A stretch of DNA of 64,000 bases from Clostridium sp. UBA701 (GCA_002298125.1 DBMJ01000004.1:47211-111210), one strand, 5' to 3'. Shown: positions 18,568-28,975, numbered from the stretch's first letter. Program-made: numbers and translations. The notes: generated by a model not told the origin, from the sequence alone.

Positions 18568-19230
18568 ATGTCAGATTCTAGATCCGTTGCCATTATAGGA
18601 GCTGGTGGTCAAGCTAAGGTAATTACAGAAATATTTGAACTTAGCGACATAAAAATTAAAGGCTATGTTTCTTGTGAGCCTAATGGAAGTGTTATCAATG
18701 GTTATCCTGTATTATGTAGCATTGAAGAATTTCCTGATTTGCATCAAGATTTGCAAATTGATGAGATAATAATTTCCATTGGAGATAATTATTTTAGACA
18801 ACAGCTATCCTACAGCTGGAGGGAACTGAAAATAACATATATTAATGCAATACATCCAAAAAGCATTGTTTCACCAAGAGCGAAACTGGGTAAGGGTGTC
18901 TTAATTAATGCAGGTGTTGTTGTTAATCCTGGTTCATATATTGGTAATCATTGTAATATAGGTACTAACTCTTCCATAGATCATGATTGCATTTTAGGTG
19001 ATTTTGTTAACATAGCTCCTGGTGCTACTCTATGTGGTTCAGTAAATATCAAGGAGTGCTCCGTAGTAGGTCCTGGGGTAATAGTTAGAGAAAAAACCTT
19101 TATTGGAAGTAACAGTTTAATTGGTGCTGGTTCCGTTGTTTTACATGACATAAGGGATAATTCATTTGTAATTGGCACACCTGCTAAGAGGATACGCACT
19201 AGAGCAGCAGGGGAAAGATATCTGAGATAA
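18568..19230 (+). CDS. NeuD/PglD-type sugar acyltransferase
   Basis: Acetyl-CoA-dependent acyltransferase with an N-terminal Rossmann-like domain (SVAIIGAGGQAKVI) and a C-terminal left-handed beta-helix made of hexapeptide repeats (for example GKGVLINAGVVVNPGSYIG and HDCILGDFVNIAPGATL). His in DHDC is the predicted catalytic base. I start at ATG 18568; the GTG at 18559 lies within the end of the aminotransferase gene. It overlaps or abuts that gene, so the two are coupled. It likely acetylates the amino group set by the aminotransferase. The transcript ends at the 19241 hairpin. Confidence 0.9.
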   Translation: MSDSRSVAIIGAGGQAKVITEIFELSDIKIKGYVSCEPNGSVINGYPVLCSIEEFPDLHQDLQIDEIIISIGDNYFRQQLSYSWRELKITYINAIHPKSIVSPRAKLGKGVLINAGVVVNPGSYIGNHCNIGTNSSIDHDCILGDFVNIAPGATLCGSVNIKECSVVGPGVIVREKTFIGSNSLIGAGSVVLHDIRDNSFVIGTPAKRIRTRAAGERYLR

Positions 19231-19240
19231 AATCCAGATA

Positions 19241-19272
19241 AAAGAAAGCTAAATAACTTAGCTTTCTTTTTT
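19241..19272. terminator. Bidirectional terminator between convergent units
   Basis: AAAGAAAGCTAA pairs with TTAGCTTTCTTT and is followed by T on both strands. It closes the plus-strand sugar cassette and the minus-strand glycosyltransferase. Confidence 0.8.
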
Positions 19273-20449
19273 ACATATCTAATATGTTTTCTATATTTTT
19301 AATTTGATCGCTTAAAGAATATTTTTGAATATGTTCAACACAATTAGTTGACAGTCTATCTCTAAAATTGTCTTTGTTATCTATCAATGTAATGAGCTTT
19401 TCCGACAGCTCCTTAACATTATAATCTACCAAGAATCCGCAATTACCTTCGTTACTTAGTTCATCGGCGCCAGCTACTTTTGTAGAAATAAAAGGACACC
19501 CTAAAGCCATTCCTTCTGCTATAACTGTAGGGAAACCTTCTAACTTTGATGTTACACAGAGGACCTTAGCATTTTTTATATAAGGAAATGGATTGCTAGA
19601 ATAACCATTTAGAATAACGTAATCTTCTAATCCAAGGTTATTTATTTGTGATTGTAGGCTAGTCATCTCTTCACCTTCACCTAATATAATTACCTTAAAG
19701 TTTTTTCCACTATCCTTAATTATTTTAGCTGCATCAATTAAAAGTGAAAAGTTTTTATTAGCATCTAATCTCCCTACCCCTATTATAACAGGATCCTTAT
19801 ATGGCCATCCCAGAGGTTCCATACTCTTATATAATATATCTTTGAAATTAAATCCATTATATATTTTAATTAACTTTTCATTAGTATCTTCAAATATATC
19901 TACAACTGAATCATAGGTACGATTAGAAATAGCAATAATTCTGTTGAATTTCTTATTTGCCTTGTTTTGAAAATAAAAATCCTTCCAGGTCTTTATCCTT
20001 TTCACAAAATTGCTTTCTTGTGTATAATCTAAGTTTTCTACAGAGCCATGATACCATAAAAATTTCTTTACCCTGTCATTTTTTGATATGAGAAATGATG
20101 GGAATAAATGATTAAATGCAATTTCAACATCGTAATGGTCCTTTATTAAGCATTTTCTCAACAGTGCTGGAAAAACATATGCCATGAATTTCACTGTGCA
20201 AATATGCACTTTATTTATCATAACTCTCATGCTGCTTCCATTATTATGTATGCTTAAATCTTTTAATACTGGTTTTAGAATCTTTACTTCCTCTCTTATA
20301 CTTTCATTTCTTAATCCCATATGCATGTATTCTAATATGCTTATTTCATATTTTTCTATATCTAGATTATTAACAATATTGGCAAGGATTCTTTCTGAGC
20401 CACCACCACCAGTTAATGTCCAAATAATAAATAGTACCTTCTTCTTCAT
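19271..20449 (-). CDS. Glycosyltransferase family 4
   Basis: A GT-B retaining glycosyltransferase, 392 residues. The N-terminal acceptor domain has LTGGGGSERILANIV. The C-terminal donor domain has GVGRLDANKNFSLLIDA and SKLEGFPTVIAEGMALGCP, the family's E-x7-E region. AAGGAG precedes ATG. It lies downstream of the large glucosaminidase gene but behind a strong hairpin, so it probably has its own promoter in 20450-20529. Sugar specificity is unknown. Confidence 0.92.
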   Translation of the reverse strand: MKKKVLFIIWTLTGGGGSERILANIVNNLDIEKYEISILEYMHMGLRNESIREEVKILKPVLKDLSIHNNGSSMRVMINKVHICTVKFMAYVFPALLRKCLIKDHYDVEIAFNHLFPSFLISKNDRVKKFLWYHGSVENLDYTQESNFVKRIKTWKDFYFQNKANKKFNRIIAISNRTYDSVVDIFEDTNEKLIKIYNGFNFKDILYKSMEPLGWPYKDPVIIGVGRLDANKNFSLLIDAAKIIKDSGKNFKVIILGEGEEMTSLQSQINNLGLEDYVILNGYSSNPFPYIKNAKVLCVTSKLEGFPTVIAEGMALGCPFISTKVAGADELSNEGNCGFLVDYNVKELSEKLITLIDNKDNFRDRLSTNCVEHIQKYSLSDQIKNIENILDM

Positions 20450-20529
20450 AACATACTCCTTAAATTAATCTATCCATAAATTGTATTATTATTTAATTTT
20501 TTTGTCAAATTTATTTCATATGCGTAAAA

Positions 20530-20562
20530 CAAGAGATAATTTCTATCAGAAATTATCTCTTG
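20530..20562 (-). terminator. Terminator after the GH73 repeat protein
   Basis: CAAGAGATAATTTC (20530-20543) pairs perfectly with 20549-20562 around a five-base loop, and TTTT follows on the minus strand. Confidence 0.75.
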
Positions 20563-20570
20563 CAAAACAA

Positions 20571-23500
20571 TTATTTCAAATATACTGGTATGTCAAAATA
20601 GAATACTGAAGATTTCATTTTGTCTACTAGTTGTTTAATTTTGTAGGTTTGATTATATGCCCAGGCTACATCTGTAGCATATTGATGCCAAATGTTATCT
20701 ATAACAGGATTCCACTTCATTTTATATAATGTATTCTGCTTATACGTGCTGCTGGTAATATAATTGTCAGAAATCCATTTCGCTCCTCCAATGATAGCAG
20801 CATCTACACTAAACCATTGTTTATTTAAAGCAAAGGTTGAGCCACCACCAATGGGGTCTGAATCATAAGCACCTATGCCATACATGTTATATACAGTTTT
20901 AATCCCGTCCGCTGTAGTGACATTTATACCAGATGCTAATCTTGAAGTACCGTTTCCTGTTTCTAGGAGAGCATGAGCCACTAAGTACACAGGATTTACA
21001 TTGGCTTCTCGACCAGCTCTTAAGAACACCTCTCCTTTATTATCTAAAACACCCTGACCCTTTAACACAAGATTTAGGTCATCTATACTAATACCATCAG
21101 CATAATTTAGATTCATAAACATATACATATATCTTTCATTATAATAGAAGCTGTCTGGATTAACGTAGTATTTTAGCTGGTCAAAAGTAGGGGTTGTCCA
21201 CCCAGCACTTGAGTCAATAATAGGGCTTTTACCCATTTGAATCGTTGAATAATTATCTAATGTAGCACTAACATTATAATAATTCACGACTCCAAACTTC
21301 CACACTTGGAAGAATCTCCTAATACTTACATCAACCTCATCTTTAGAGTTAATATCTCTTGCGTCTACCTCAATAGTATAGTTTAGTTCTTTAGTTGGAA
21401 TCCATAAAAATGTGTTCGATTCTGAGAAATCTTTAACCACATTCCAGGAGACTCCATCAAAAATCTTAAATCTATAAAGAACCTTATTACCACCTGTGGA
21501 ATTGGCATACAAGGTAATATTATTACCAATTCTTTGTGGTTCAACAATATTTGATGATATAGACGTTAGTTTTATCTCACTTATAATATTAAAATATTGG
21601 TTCCCATAATCGTCATAATCATTGGGTGAATTTGAATCCTTTACATCAATCCAAACTCTATAGTTTTTAACTCTGTCTGGAGTCCAGCTATAGGTTTTAT
21701 TGGGAGAATAATCTTGTACTACAGTCCATGCTTCCCCATCAAAAATAGCAAATTTGTATAATAAATTCTTTCCGCCTATGGCGTTAGCTGATATTGTAAT
21801 ATTTTTACCTCTCATACCAGGTTGAGGTTGGCTAAAGGTTATCCCAGTAAAAACAGGCTTAGTAACCACTTCAAACATTATAGAAGAACTTATTACTTTT
21901 CCTGTGATTTTATCTCTTACTTCTGCCAAAATTTTATGGTTTGCAGCCTTGGATGGCGTCCATTTTGCTGTTTGAGCGTCAGAGTAATCCTTAATGGTTG
22001 TCCATTGTGTTCCATCATGAACACTTAGCTTATATTCTGCACCTAAAATGCTTATGTTTTCATTAACGGAGATAAGAATATCTTGTCCAATAAAACGCGG
22101 TGAAGTAAGATTAGTGGTGATAGACTTAATATTGATATTCGCTCCTACAGCATATTGAGATATTATCTTAGTGTCATAAACTTTTGACAAGGTTCCTTCA
22201 ATAAGCTCTACTTTAATATCATATTTTCCTGGTAATTCAGGTGTCCAGCTTATTGAATTTAATGGGGTCTGATCCTGTATAACCTTCCACCCATTACCGT
22301 CCTTTATAGAATATCTGTATAATCTACTTAATCCCCCAGCAGCATCAGCTTTTATATTAATAGTATCACCAAAAATAGCTGGAGACGGTTTACTAGTTGT
22401 GACTGAGTTTAACTTAGGTTCATTTACTATATTATAAAGTATAGATCCACTGATGAAATTTGATGAAAACTTATCCTTTATATCAACCCAAATCCTATTA
22501 GAGCCTACTCTATCTGGAATCCAATCGCAGGTGTTGCTTTCACCATATTCCCTAATAACCTTCCATTGTAAACCATTGAATATAGTAAATTTATAAAGCA
22601 CATCCTTTAATGCCACATCTTTATTAGCTGTAATTTTTATCTTGTTTCCAATAATCTGAGGTGCTTCATTATCTGTTTTTATATTTGTTAAAAAAGGTGT
22701 GCTGCTGATATTATAATAAGTATTGCAATATGAATCATAATCATTAGGTGACAACTTATCTTTTATGTCTATCCATATTCTATAGGTTCCAGAACTAGTT
22801 GGTACCCACTTAATAGAATTACTGGTAGTATAATCTTGAACTACTTTCCAGCCTGAGCCATCATCAATGGCGTACTTGTAAAGTACATTAGTACTTCTGT
22901 TTGCATTAGCAGTAATTCTGATTTCCTTATTCATTTCTCCAGGTGAAGGGGTACTAAAAGTAATACTGTTCAATATTGGTCTTTGAATAATATCATATAG
23001 TATGGATGCACTAATAACCCTTCCAGAGATTTTATCCTTAGCATCTACCCATACTCTATAATTTCCACCCTTTTCTGGTGCCCAAACCACTGTGGGATCA
23101 TCTGAGTAGCTTCTTAGTATTTTCCAAGATACACCATCATAAATTGAATACTGATATTGTATACCTAAGGTATTAAAGCCCTCATTAGTGGTAAATTTAA
23201 TTTGTGACCCTGATACTTGCGGTGAAGCAGGGGTATTAGTTATATTATTTATAACTAATGGTGATAAAACATTATAATAGGTGTTTATATATGAATCATA
23301 AGAATTAGCTGATCTTTCATCCTTTATATCTACCCATATTCTATAGGATCCTGCTTTACTGGGAGTCCAATCATAATAATTGTCATTTGTATAGTCTTTA
23401 ACTACCTTCCAACCAGAACCATCATCAATTGCAAATTTGTAAAGAAGCTTGCCATCTCCCTTAGCATCTACCTTTATCCTTGTTTTTTCTCCCGCTGCAG

Positions 23501-24206
23501 CCATATTATTATCAAAACTAATTTTACTTACTATAGGCTTTTGTATAACATCATAAAGAATGGATGCACTAATAACCTCACCTGTTGTGGTATTTTTTGC
23601 ATCAACCCATATTCTGTGATTACCACCTTTTTCAGGTACCCAGTTGCAATTTTTATCTTGAGAATAATCTCTTATAGTTTTCCAGCTTGTGCCATCGAAA
23701 ATACTATATTTATATAATACATTTGGCATTTCAATACCATCATTAGTAGTAATTTTTATCTGTGTTCCTGATATTTGCGGTGATGGTACGCTTGTTGTCA
23801 TATTTTTAATATCTAAATATGATAATGTTACATATGTATTTACATATGTATCATAATCATTATTAGAATTTGCTTCCTTTATATCTACCCATATCCTATA
23901 CGTTCCTGCTTTTTGTGGTGTCCAATTATAATAATTATTGGGCGAATAGTCTTGAACTACCTTCCAAGCTTGTCCATCATAGATAGCATACTTATAACGT
24001 AAATCTTTACCACCGTTAGAATTTATTTTTACAGTTATTTGCTGATTCTGTCTCAATTCTGTATTTGAAAATGATATATCTGCTTTTATTGTTGGAGCTT
24101 GCAGTATAGGTGCAGCATTAATTTTTAGGGTAGTTAACGACATGCTTACAAAGAAGGCCATCAATAAAAAAACGACCCAACTACCCACTTTGTTAATTTT
24201 TTTCAT
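20571..24206 (-). CDS. Secreted triple-tyrosine-type repeat protein with C-terminal GH73 glucosaminidase
   Basis: A 1211-residue exported protein. Residues 1-32 are a signal peptide with a hydrophobic core and a predicted cut after INA. About residues 35-985 are ten repeats of roughly 92-97 residues, each with a core like DGxxWKVVxDYS, WTP and YRIWVDIKD, matching the triple-tyrosine (Y_Y_Y) family. The last 200 residues are a GH73 N-acetylglucosaminidase domain, with Glu about 1082 in ALLETGNGTS as the likely catalytic acid. It should cut or bind peptidoglycan outside the cell. ATG 24206 has AGGAGG 6 nt upstream; the GTG at 24212 is too close. No wall anchor is seen, so the repeats may bind the polysaccharide. 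Confidence 0.92.
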   Translation of the reverse strand: MKKINKVGSWVVFLLMAFFVSMSLTTLKINAAPILQAPTIKADISFSNTELRQNQQITVKINSNGGKDLRYKYAIYDGQAWKVVQDYSPNNYYNWTPQKAGTYRIWVDIKEANSNNDYDTYVNTYVTLSYLDIKNMTTSVPSPQISGTQIKITTNDGIEMPNVLYKYSIFDGTSWKTIRDYSQDKNCNWVPEKGGNHRIWVDAKNTTTGEVISASILYDVIQKPIVSKISFDNNMAAAGEKTRIKVDAKGDGKLLYKFAIDDGSGWKVVKDYTNDNYYDWTPSKAGSYRIWVDIKDERSANSYDSYINTYYNVLSPLVINNITNTPASPQVSGSQIKFTTNEGFNTLGIQYQYSIYDGVSWKILRSYSDDPTVVWAPEKGGNYRVWVDAKDKISGRVISASILYDIIQRPILNSITFSTPSPGEMNKEIRITANANRSTNVLYKYAIDDGSGWKVVQDYTTSNSIKWVPTSSGTYRIWIDIKDKLSPNDYDSYCNTYYNISSTPFLTNIKTDNEAPQIIGNKIKITANKDVALKDVLYKFTIFNGLQWKVIREYGESNTCDWIPDRVGSNRIWVDIKDKFSSNFISGSILYNIVNEPKLNSVTTSKPSPAIFGDTINIKADAAGGLSRLYRYSIKDGNGWKVIQDQTPLNSISWTPELPGKYDIKVELIEGTLSKVYDTKIISQYAVGANINIKSITTNLTSPRFIGQDILISVNENISILGAEYKLSVHDGTQWTTIKDYSDAQTAKWTPSKAANHKILAEVRDKITGKVISSSIMFEVVTKPVFTGITFSQPQPGMRGKNITISANAIGGKNLLYKFAIFDGEAWTVVQDYSPNKTYSWTPDRVKNYRVWIDVKDSNSPNDYDDYGNQYFNIISEIKLTSISSNIVEPQRIGNNITLYANSTGGNKVLYRFKIFDGVSWNVVKDFSESNTFLWIPTKELNYTIEVDARDINSKDEVDVSIRRFFQVWKFGVVNYYNVSATLDNYSTIQMGKSPIIDSSAGWTTPTFDQLKYYVNPDSFYYNERYMYMFMNLNYADGISIDDLNLVLKGQGVLDNKGEVFLRAGREANVNPVYLVAHALLETGNGTSRLASGINVTTADGIKTVYNMYGIGAYDSDPIGGGSTFALNKQWFSVDAAIIGGAKWISDNYITSSTYKQNTLYKMKWNPVIDNIWHQYATDVAWAYNQTYKIKQLVDKMKSSVFYFDIPVYLK

Positions 24207-24223
24207 TTTCACCCTCCTATTTA

Positions 24224-25168
24224 TTATCCTTTAATAAATAATAATTTTATCTTATATATGGTACAATTAATAAACACCATCCTATGATACTTGGAAAAAA
24301 TAGAGCTAATCATTTCATACAGCCGCCCATATATTATATTTTTGCTCATCCACCCCCTCTTATTATTCTCGAAGTGTTCAAATAATTCTTTACCTTTACA
24401 ATCCTTTAATATATCTCTCATTTCATCTTCATCATATTGATCTTCTAAGCCTTTAATTCTTCGAATATACATTTTTCTTACGTATTCTGACATTTTAATT
24501 TGATTAAAGGTATTACTTATAGAAATACCATTTTCTCTTAATCTATATTTTAGAACTACATCTTCAATGTTGGTAATGTTATATCCATAACTTACTAACC
24601 TAGTTGTAAAATCGTAATCTTCTGCTAAAGGTACATTTCTGTATTCCTTTACTCTTGAGTCATTAAGTATAGAGCTCCTAAACATCCAGGATGGATGGTG
24701 TAAGGCATTTCTATACTTTATAACCATTTTTAATTTCTTAGGAGAAGTAATTATATTATTCTTTTCTAGAATAACTTCATCATTCTCATTAATCCAAGAA
24801 ACATTTCCTCCTACCAAATCATAGCATGTATTATTTTCTAAAAAAGCAACTTGTTTTTCAAGCCTGTCAGGAAGAGATATATCATCTGCATCCATCCTTG
24901 CAACATATTCACCCTTTACATGCTTTAATGCCTTATTAAGACTTTTTACAAGACCAACGTTTACATCATTAAATATCAGAGTAATTCTCTTGTCCTCTTC
25001 TGCATACTTTTTTAATAGATTTATTAAATCTGCATTTTGGGGATTATCAATTACAACTAGAAATTGCAAATTATAATAACTTTGATTTAGTATTGATTCA
25101 ACTGCTTTTGACAACCAATCCAATCTTTCGTTATAGGTGCTCATTATAACTGAGACTAATTTATCCAT
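24224..25168 (-). CDS. Glycosyltransferase family 2
   Basis: A GT-A transferase with VSVIMSTYNERLDWL at the start, KGEYVARMDADDIS carrying the DxD motif, and the GT2-typical LAEDYDF downstream. It has 314 residues from ATG 25168, chosen because AGAGGAGA lies 7 nt upstream; the longer frame to 25213 has no site. The gene lies only 17 nt before the start of the GH73 repeat protein, so the two may be co-transcribed. Donor and acceptor are unknown. Confidence 0.9.
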   Translation of the reverse strand: MDKLVSVIMSTYNERLDWLSKAVESILNQSYYNLQFLVVIDNPQNADLINLLKKYAEEDKRITLIFNDVNVGLVKSLNKALKHVKGEYVARMDADDISLPDRLEKQVAFLENNTCYDLVGGNVSWINENDEVILEKNNIITSPKKLKMVIKYRNALHHPSWMFRSSILNDSRVKEYRNVPLAEDYDFTTRLVSYGYNITNIEDVVLKYRLRENGISISNTFNQIKMSEYVRKMYIRRIKGLEDQYDEDEMRDILKDCKGKELFEHFENNKRGWMSKNIIYGRLYEMISSIFSKYHRMVFINCTIYKIKLLFIKG

Positions 25169-25248
25169 GTGCAATTCTCCTCTACTTAACTTACTAGAAC
25201 TTTCCCAATTCACATTAGAACATATTAAACGGGTAAATCCTCCAAGGA

Positions 25249-26097
25249 TTATTTTTTGTATTTATAAAATCCTACAATTCTTCCTTTAAAAGCATATAAG
25301 CTTTTTATTGCTAATTTCTTATTAAAAGTTAATATGCTTAACAACATCTTTAACAAATGATAGGTGTTGGCTTTTAAAAATAAAACAAAAGTGTCTAAAT
25401 CTAGGTTTTTTCTTGCAAAAGCACCAAAACCCAAACCATAGTTGTACACTTTTGATAAGCTCATATTACCTTTTGCATCATAATGAGGATGAAAAACCTT
25501 TATTTCCGGGAAATACCTTATCTTTATACCAGCTTTTAATTTCCTATATAGGTAATCTGAATCTTCGCAAGATCCAAAAATATTTCCTACGCCTAACTTT
25601 TCATCAAATCCATGGGCAGCTGCATCATTTCTAGAAAAAATTGTAATGGAGGAACATTTAGTATAGAAATTTCTAGTTGTTATATTTATTTCTTCTTTAG
25701 GCCATTTTCTTAAAGAGTCACTGTCATCTCTTTCCACAATTCTTCCCATAACAACACCTATGTCATTATGGGAATTGAAAATATGGTTAACAGTTTCTAA
25801 GGTGCTTGATAAATATTCGCAGTCATCATCAGGAAATGCGACTATATCACCATTCGCATATTTTAGGCCTATATTTCTGTTTTGTGAAAGCCCCTCAATA
25901 TTTGACTTAATGTGCTGGATATTCAAATCTGAATATTTGGACACTATGTTGTCCAATTCATTATTTTTATTTTGATCAACAATAATAATGTTTATCATCT
26001 CTTTATCATAATTTAAAGCTTTTATGCTTTCAAGAAATTCCGCAACTTCAGTAACTCTATTTTTAGTGGCCAGAATAAGACTAAAAGTATTATACAT
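25249..26097 (-). CDS. Glycosyltransferase family 2
   Basis: A GT-A transferase of 282 residues with FSLILATKNRVTEVAEFL at the start, IVAFPDDDCEY as the metal-binding region, and FGSCEDSDYLYRKLKAG near the catalytic base. Its ATG overlaps the end of the polymerase gene by 8 nt, which suggests translational coupling. Substrate unknown. Confidence 0.9.
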   Translation of the reverse strand: MYNTFSLILATKNRVTEVAEFLESIKALNYDKEMINIIIVDQNKNNELDNIVSKYSDLNIQHIKSNIEGLSQNRNIGLKYANGDIVAFPDDDCEYLSSTLETVNHIFNSHNDIGVVMGRIVERDDSDSLRKWPKEEINITTRNFYTKCSSITIFSRNDAAAHGFDEKLGVGNIFGSCEDSDYLYRKLKAGIKIRYFPEIKVFHPHYDAKGNMSLSKVYNYGLGFGAFARKNLDLDTFVLFLKANTYHLLKMLLSILTFNKKLAIKSLYAFKGRIVGFYKYKK

Positions 26098-27496
26098 GCT
26101 TAGCTCTCTCCACTCTGTTATTTTTCAAATAAAATAAAGCTAACCCAAATAGTATCCAGTATGGATAAAAAATATACGTATCTAGCGTAAAACCTGAAAA
26201 TAATGTTCCTGCAATACTAACCATGAGCGTAAGTGACCAAATATCTTTATTTTTATATGTTCGCATCATTAATTGATATAAAAGTGAACACCACATGGTA
26301 ATCCAAATAAAAAATCCTACAAAACCCAATTCCGCTAAAATTCTAGGGTGAATAGCAAATACTGTAGGCCACAAATCAGTTCTTGTCTCGTCTAGCCAAC
26401 TCTTTACTTCTAATGATTTAAACGCACTTTGAGGAATATATTTTTTTGCATGAAATCCATACTGACCTATACCTACCCCAAAAATAGGATGGTCTAGCGC
26501 CATATATATAGCTCCTTCAGACATGCCAAGCCTTGCCACATTAGAAAGATTTTCATCACTGGTTGCAGATTCAACAACATCCTTCACTTTTAAGCTCTGC
26601 GATGTGTTTTCATAAACTTGCTCATTATAGAAAATTTTATTAGTAAATAAACCAACACCTATGGCTACTACAAATAATAAACACACTTTTATTGTAAATT
26701 CTCTATTCTTTACAATTATTATAGACAATAAATATAGGAATAACTCAAACATCAATATAAAATATCCAGCTCTTGACTTTGATAAAAATATTAATACAAT
26801 AAAATAACTTATTGGTATTAGAGAAACAAGAAACTTTGATTTTTTTTGTGTAAAAAAATATGATATAAGCCAAGGAAGTGCATAGGCTAAATACATTGCG
26901 AAATGGGAGGCCTCTCCCGCAACTGATCTTACCCCTCGCAAATATATTCTATCTCTGCTATACAATTGAATATAATGGGATACGTTTATTAAGATGCTTC
27001 CCACATTTGTTATTCCCATTATGAATAATACTTCAATAAAAGCATAGGCTCCTGTAATCACCATAGAGTAAATTATAAACTTTCTTATCTTTTCTTTATC
27101 GAACTCATACTTATACAAAATATAATATATTGTGTAAGTAAGTATAAAGACAAAAATCAATAAAGGAAATTGAAAAACAAATTTTTCAATGCCAATTCTA
27201 TTTTTAAAGCTTGTATTTATTATGGTCTTAAAATTAAAAATAAAACTTATTATGCTCCAGGCTATTAGTGCAATAAAGCATTTAAAGCTAAAGTTGCTCT
27301 GTGGCAGAAAATCTTTTTTACTTACTATTTTAAGGAATATTAAGAACATCATTATCAATATTGGATATGATGCTGCATTATAAGACAATTCCTTTAAAAT
27401 AGAATTTAAATACGGCATATTCATAAATGGTATTAAAATAATGCTTAAAAGTAATAGAACATTAACAACTTTTTTTGATGTGATTTTCTCAATCAT
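26090..27496 (-). CDS. O-antigen ligase/polymerase-like membrane protein (Wzy candidate)
   Basis: An integral membrane protein of 468 residues with about 11-12 hydrophobic helices and a large extracytoplasmic loop near 290-390. The Wzy_C family signatures SKSRAGYFILMFELF and HPIFGVGIGQYGFH are visible. In a Gram-positive locus this should polymerise flipped repeat units rather than ligate to lipid A. GAGAGGAG precedes ATG. With the flippase at 16.2 kb it completes a Wzx/Wzy route. Confidence 0.88.
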   Translation of the reverse strand: MIEKITSKKVVNVLLLLSIILIPFMNMPYLNSILKELSYNAASYPILIMMFLIFLKIVSKKDFLPQSNFSFKCFIALIAWSIISFIFNFKTIINTSFKNRIGIEKFVFQFPLLIFVFILTYTIYYILYKYEFDKEKIRKFIIYSMVITGAYAFIEVLFIMGITNVGSILINVSHYIQLYSRDRIYLRGVRSVAGEASHFAMYLAYALPWLISYFFTQKKSKFLVSLIPISYFIVLIFLSKSRAGYFILMFELFLYLLSIIIVKNREFTIKVCLLFVVAIGVGLFTNKIFYNEQVYENTSQSLKVKDVVESATSDENLSNVARLGMSEGAIYMALDHPIFGVGIGQYGFHAKKYIPQSAFKSLEVKSWLDETRTDLWPTVFAIHPRILAELGFVGFFIWITMWCSLLYQLMMRTYKNKDIWSLTLMVSIAGTLFSGFTLDTYIFYPYWILFGLALFYLKNNRVERAKHV

Positions 27497-27508
27497 AGTA
27501 ACTCCTCT

Positions 27509-28384
27509 CTACCTTACTCTTTTCTCCTTTTTGAAAAAATTTATTAGTAAGGAAAGCCCCCATTTTGTATAAACACCAGCATAAGTCATAGCTGTAACAA
27601 CAATGTTGTATTTTTTTCTATAATGTTTGTTGTAAAATATTAACATAGATTTGTGAAATACACCTATCATCCTAGTGCTTTGTTTTTTACTGCTTTCTCC
27701 CTTGTAATGAATTATTTTAACTCTTGGATAATAATAATTTTCCCACCCAGCTTGTTTGATTCTATAGCATAAGTCTATATCCTCACCATACATAAAAAAA
27801 GTATCATCTAGTAACCCTACTTCTTCTAAGGTTTCTTTTCGAAGCATCATAAATGCACCAACCAGTGAATCTATTTCAGTTTCTTCATTTTCTCCTATAT
27901 AGGTTGCATTATAGCCTCCAAAAACTTTTGAATTGGGAAAAATCTTGTCAAGCTTTAAAAAATAAGCCAAGGAATTTTCTGGAGATGGAAATCCTCTTTT
28001 GCATGCTTTATCTAAAGTTCCATCTGGTTTCTCAACCTTACAGCCTAAGCACCCAATTTCAATATTGTTGTCCATAAACTTAACACATTCCTCTAATGTA
28101 TCCTTCAACACTATGGTGTCTGGGTTTAATAACAAGGAATACCTACTTTTTATCTGTTTTAGAGCAAGATTGTTTGCTTGTGAAAACCCTCCATTTATGG
28201 TGTTCCTTATGAGCTTCACTTGTGGGAATTCCTTGTCTACCATATCTGGACTGCCATCCTTAGATTGATTGTCAACAACCCAAACATCATAGCTGATATT
28301 TGATGTATTATTATATATGGATTCCAAGCAACTCCTTAACAAATCTACAGTATTATAACTTACGATAACTATTGATAAATCCAT
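27509..28384 (-). CDS. Glycosyltransferase family 2, rhamnosyltransferase-like
   Basis: A GT-A transferase of 291 residues with LSIVIVSYNTVDLL, VVDNQSKDGSPDM, the NGGFSQANN stretch and LLLNPDTIV as the metal motif. This layout is typical of WbbL/RfbF-type rhamnosyltransferases, and the gene sits directly downstream of rfbABC. A dTDP-rhamnose donor is therefore likely but inferred. A hydrophobic C-terminal segment could bind the membrane. Confidence 0.9.
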   Translation of the reverse strand: MDLSIVIVSYNTVDLLRSCLESIYNNTSNISYDVWVVDNQSKDGSPDMVDKEFPQVKLIRNTINGGFSQANNLALKQIKSRYSLLLNPDTIVLKDTLEECVKFMDNNIEIGCLGCKVEKPDGTLDKACKRGFPSPENSLAYFLKLDKIFPNSKVFGGYNATYIGENEETEIDSLVGAFMMLRKETLEEVGLLDDTFFMYGEDIDLCYRIKQAGWENYYYPRVKIIHYKGESSKKQSTRMIGVFHKSMLIFYNKHYRKKYNIVVTAMTYAGVYTKWGLSLLINFFKKEKRVR

Positions 28385-28417
28385 AATAATTTCCTCTCAG
28401 TTGAAATTTTAATTAAT

Positions 28418-28975
28418 TTACAGTTCAATTTTAAGTTCCCTAAGCATTAGTGCTGACTTATCTTTTTCAGATAGCAGAATTTCATGTAAGTTTGCTATAG
28501 GCCATTCAATAGCAATCTCTTCATCATTCCATGTTATAGCTCCTTCAAATTCAGGGTGATAGTAATCCGTACATTTATATACAAATTCTGCCTCCTCAGA
28601 GGTCACTAAAAATCCATGAGCAAAGCCTTCTGGAACATAGAACTGTCTTTTATTTTCTTCACTTAAAAGCACCCCATGCCATTTGCCATAGGTACTTGAG
28701 CCTTTTCTAAGATCTACTGCTACATCAAAAACCTCACCCTTAATAACCCTTACAAGCTTCCCCTGTTGATGTTTTGTCTGAAAGTGAAGTCCTCGTAAAA
28801 CACCCTTCTTAGATTTTGACTGGTTGTCCTGAACAAATATCATCTCCAGTCCAGCAGCCTTAAAATCCTCATAATTATAAGTTTCCATGAAGTATCCTCT
28901 ATAATCTCCAAAGACCTTTGGTTCTATAATATATAATCCCTGGATGGGAGTGTTGATAAACTTGAATTGACCCAT
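28418..28975 (-). CDS. rfbC: dTDP-4-dehydrorhamnose 3,5-epimerase
   Basis: Third step of dTDP-rhamnose synthesis, epimerising C3 and C5 of the keto-sugar. The cupin-type fold is shown by YFMETYNYEDF, VQDNQSKSKKGVLRGLHFQ (His in RGLHFQ is the catalytic base) and VPEGFAHGFLV. The 185-residue length matches the family. It lies 8 nt after rfbB in the order rfbA-rfbB-rfbC. No rfbD follows. Confidence 0.96.
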   Translation of the reverse strand: MGQFKFINTPIQGLYIIEPKVFGDYRGYFMETYNYEDFKAAGLEMIFVQDNQSKSKKGVLRGLHFQTKHQQGKLVRVIKGEVFDVAVDLRKGSSTYGKWHGVLLSEENKRQFYVPEGFAHGFLVTSEEAEFVYKCTDYYHPEFEGAITWNDEEIAIEWPIANLHEILLSEKDKSALMLRELKIEL

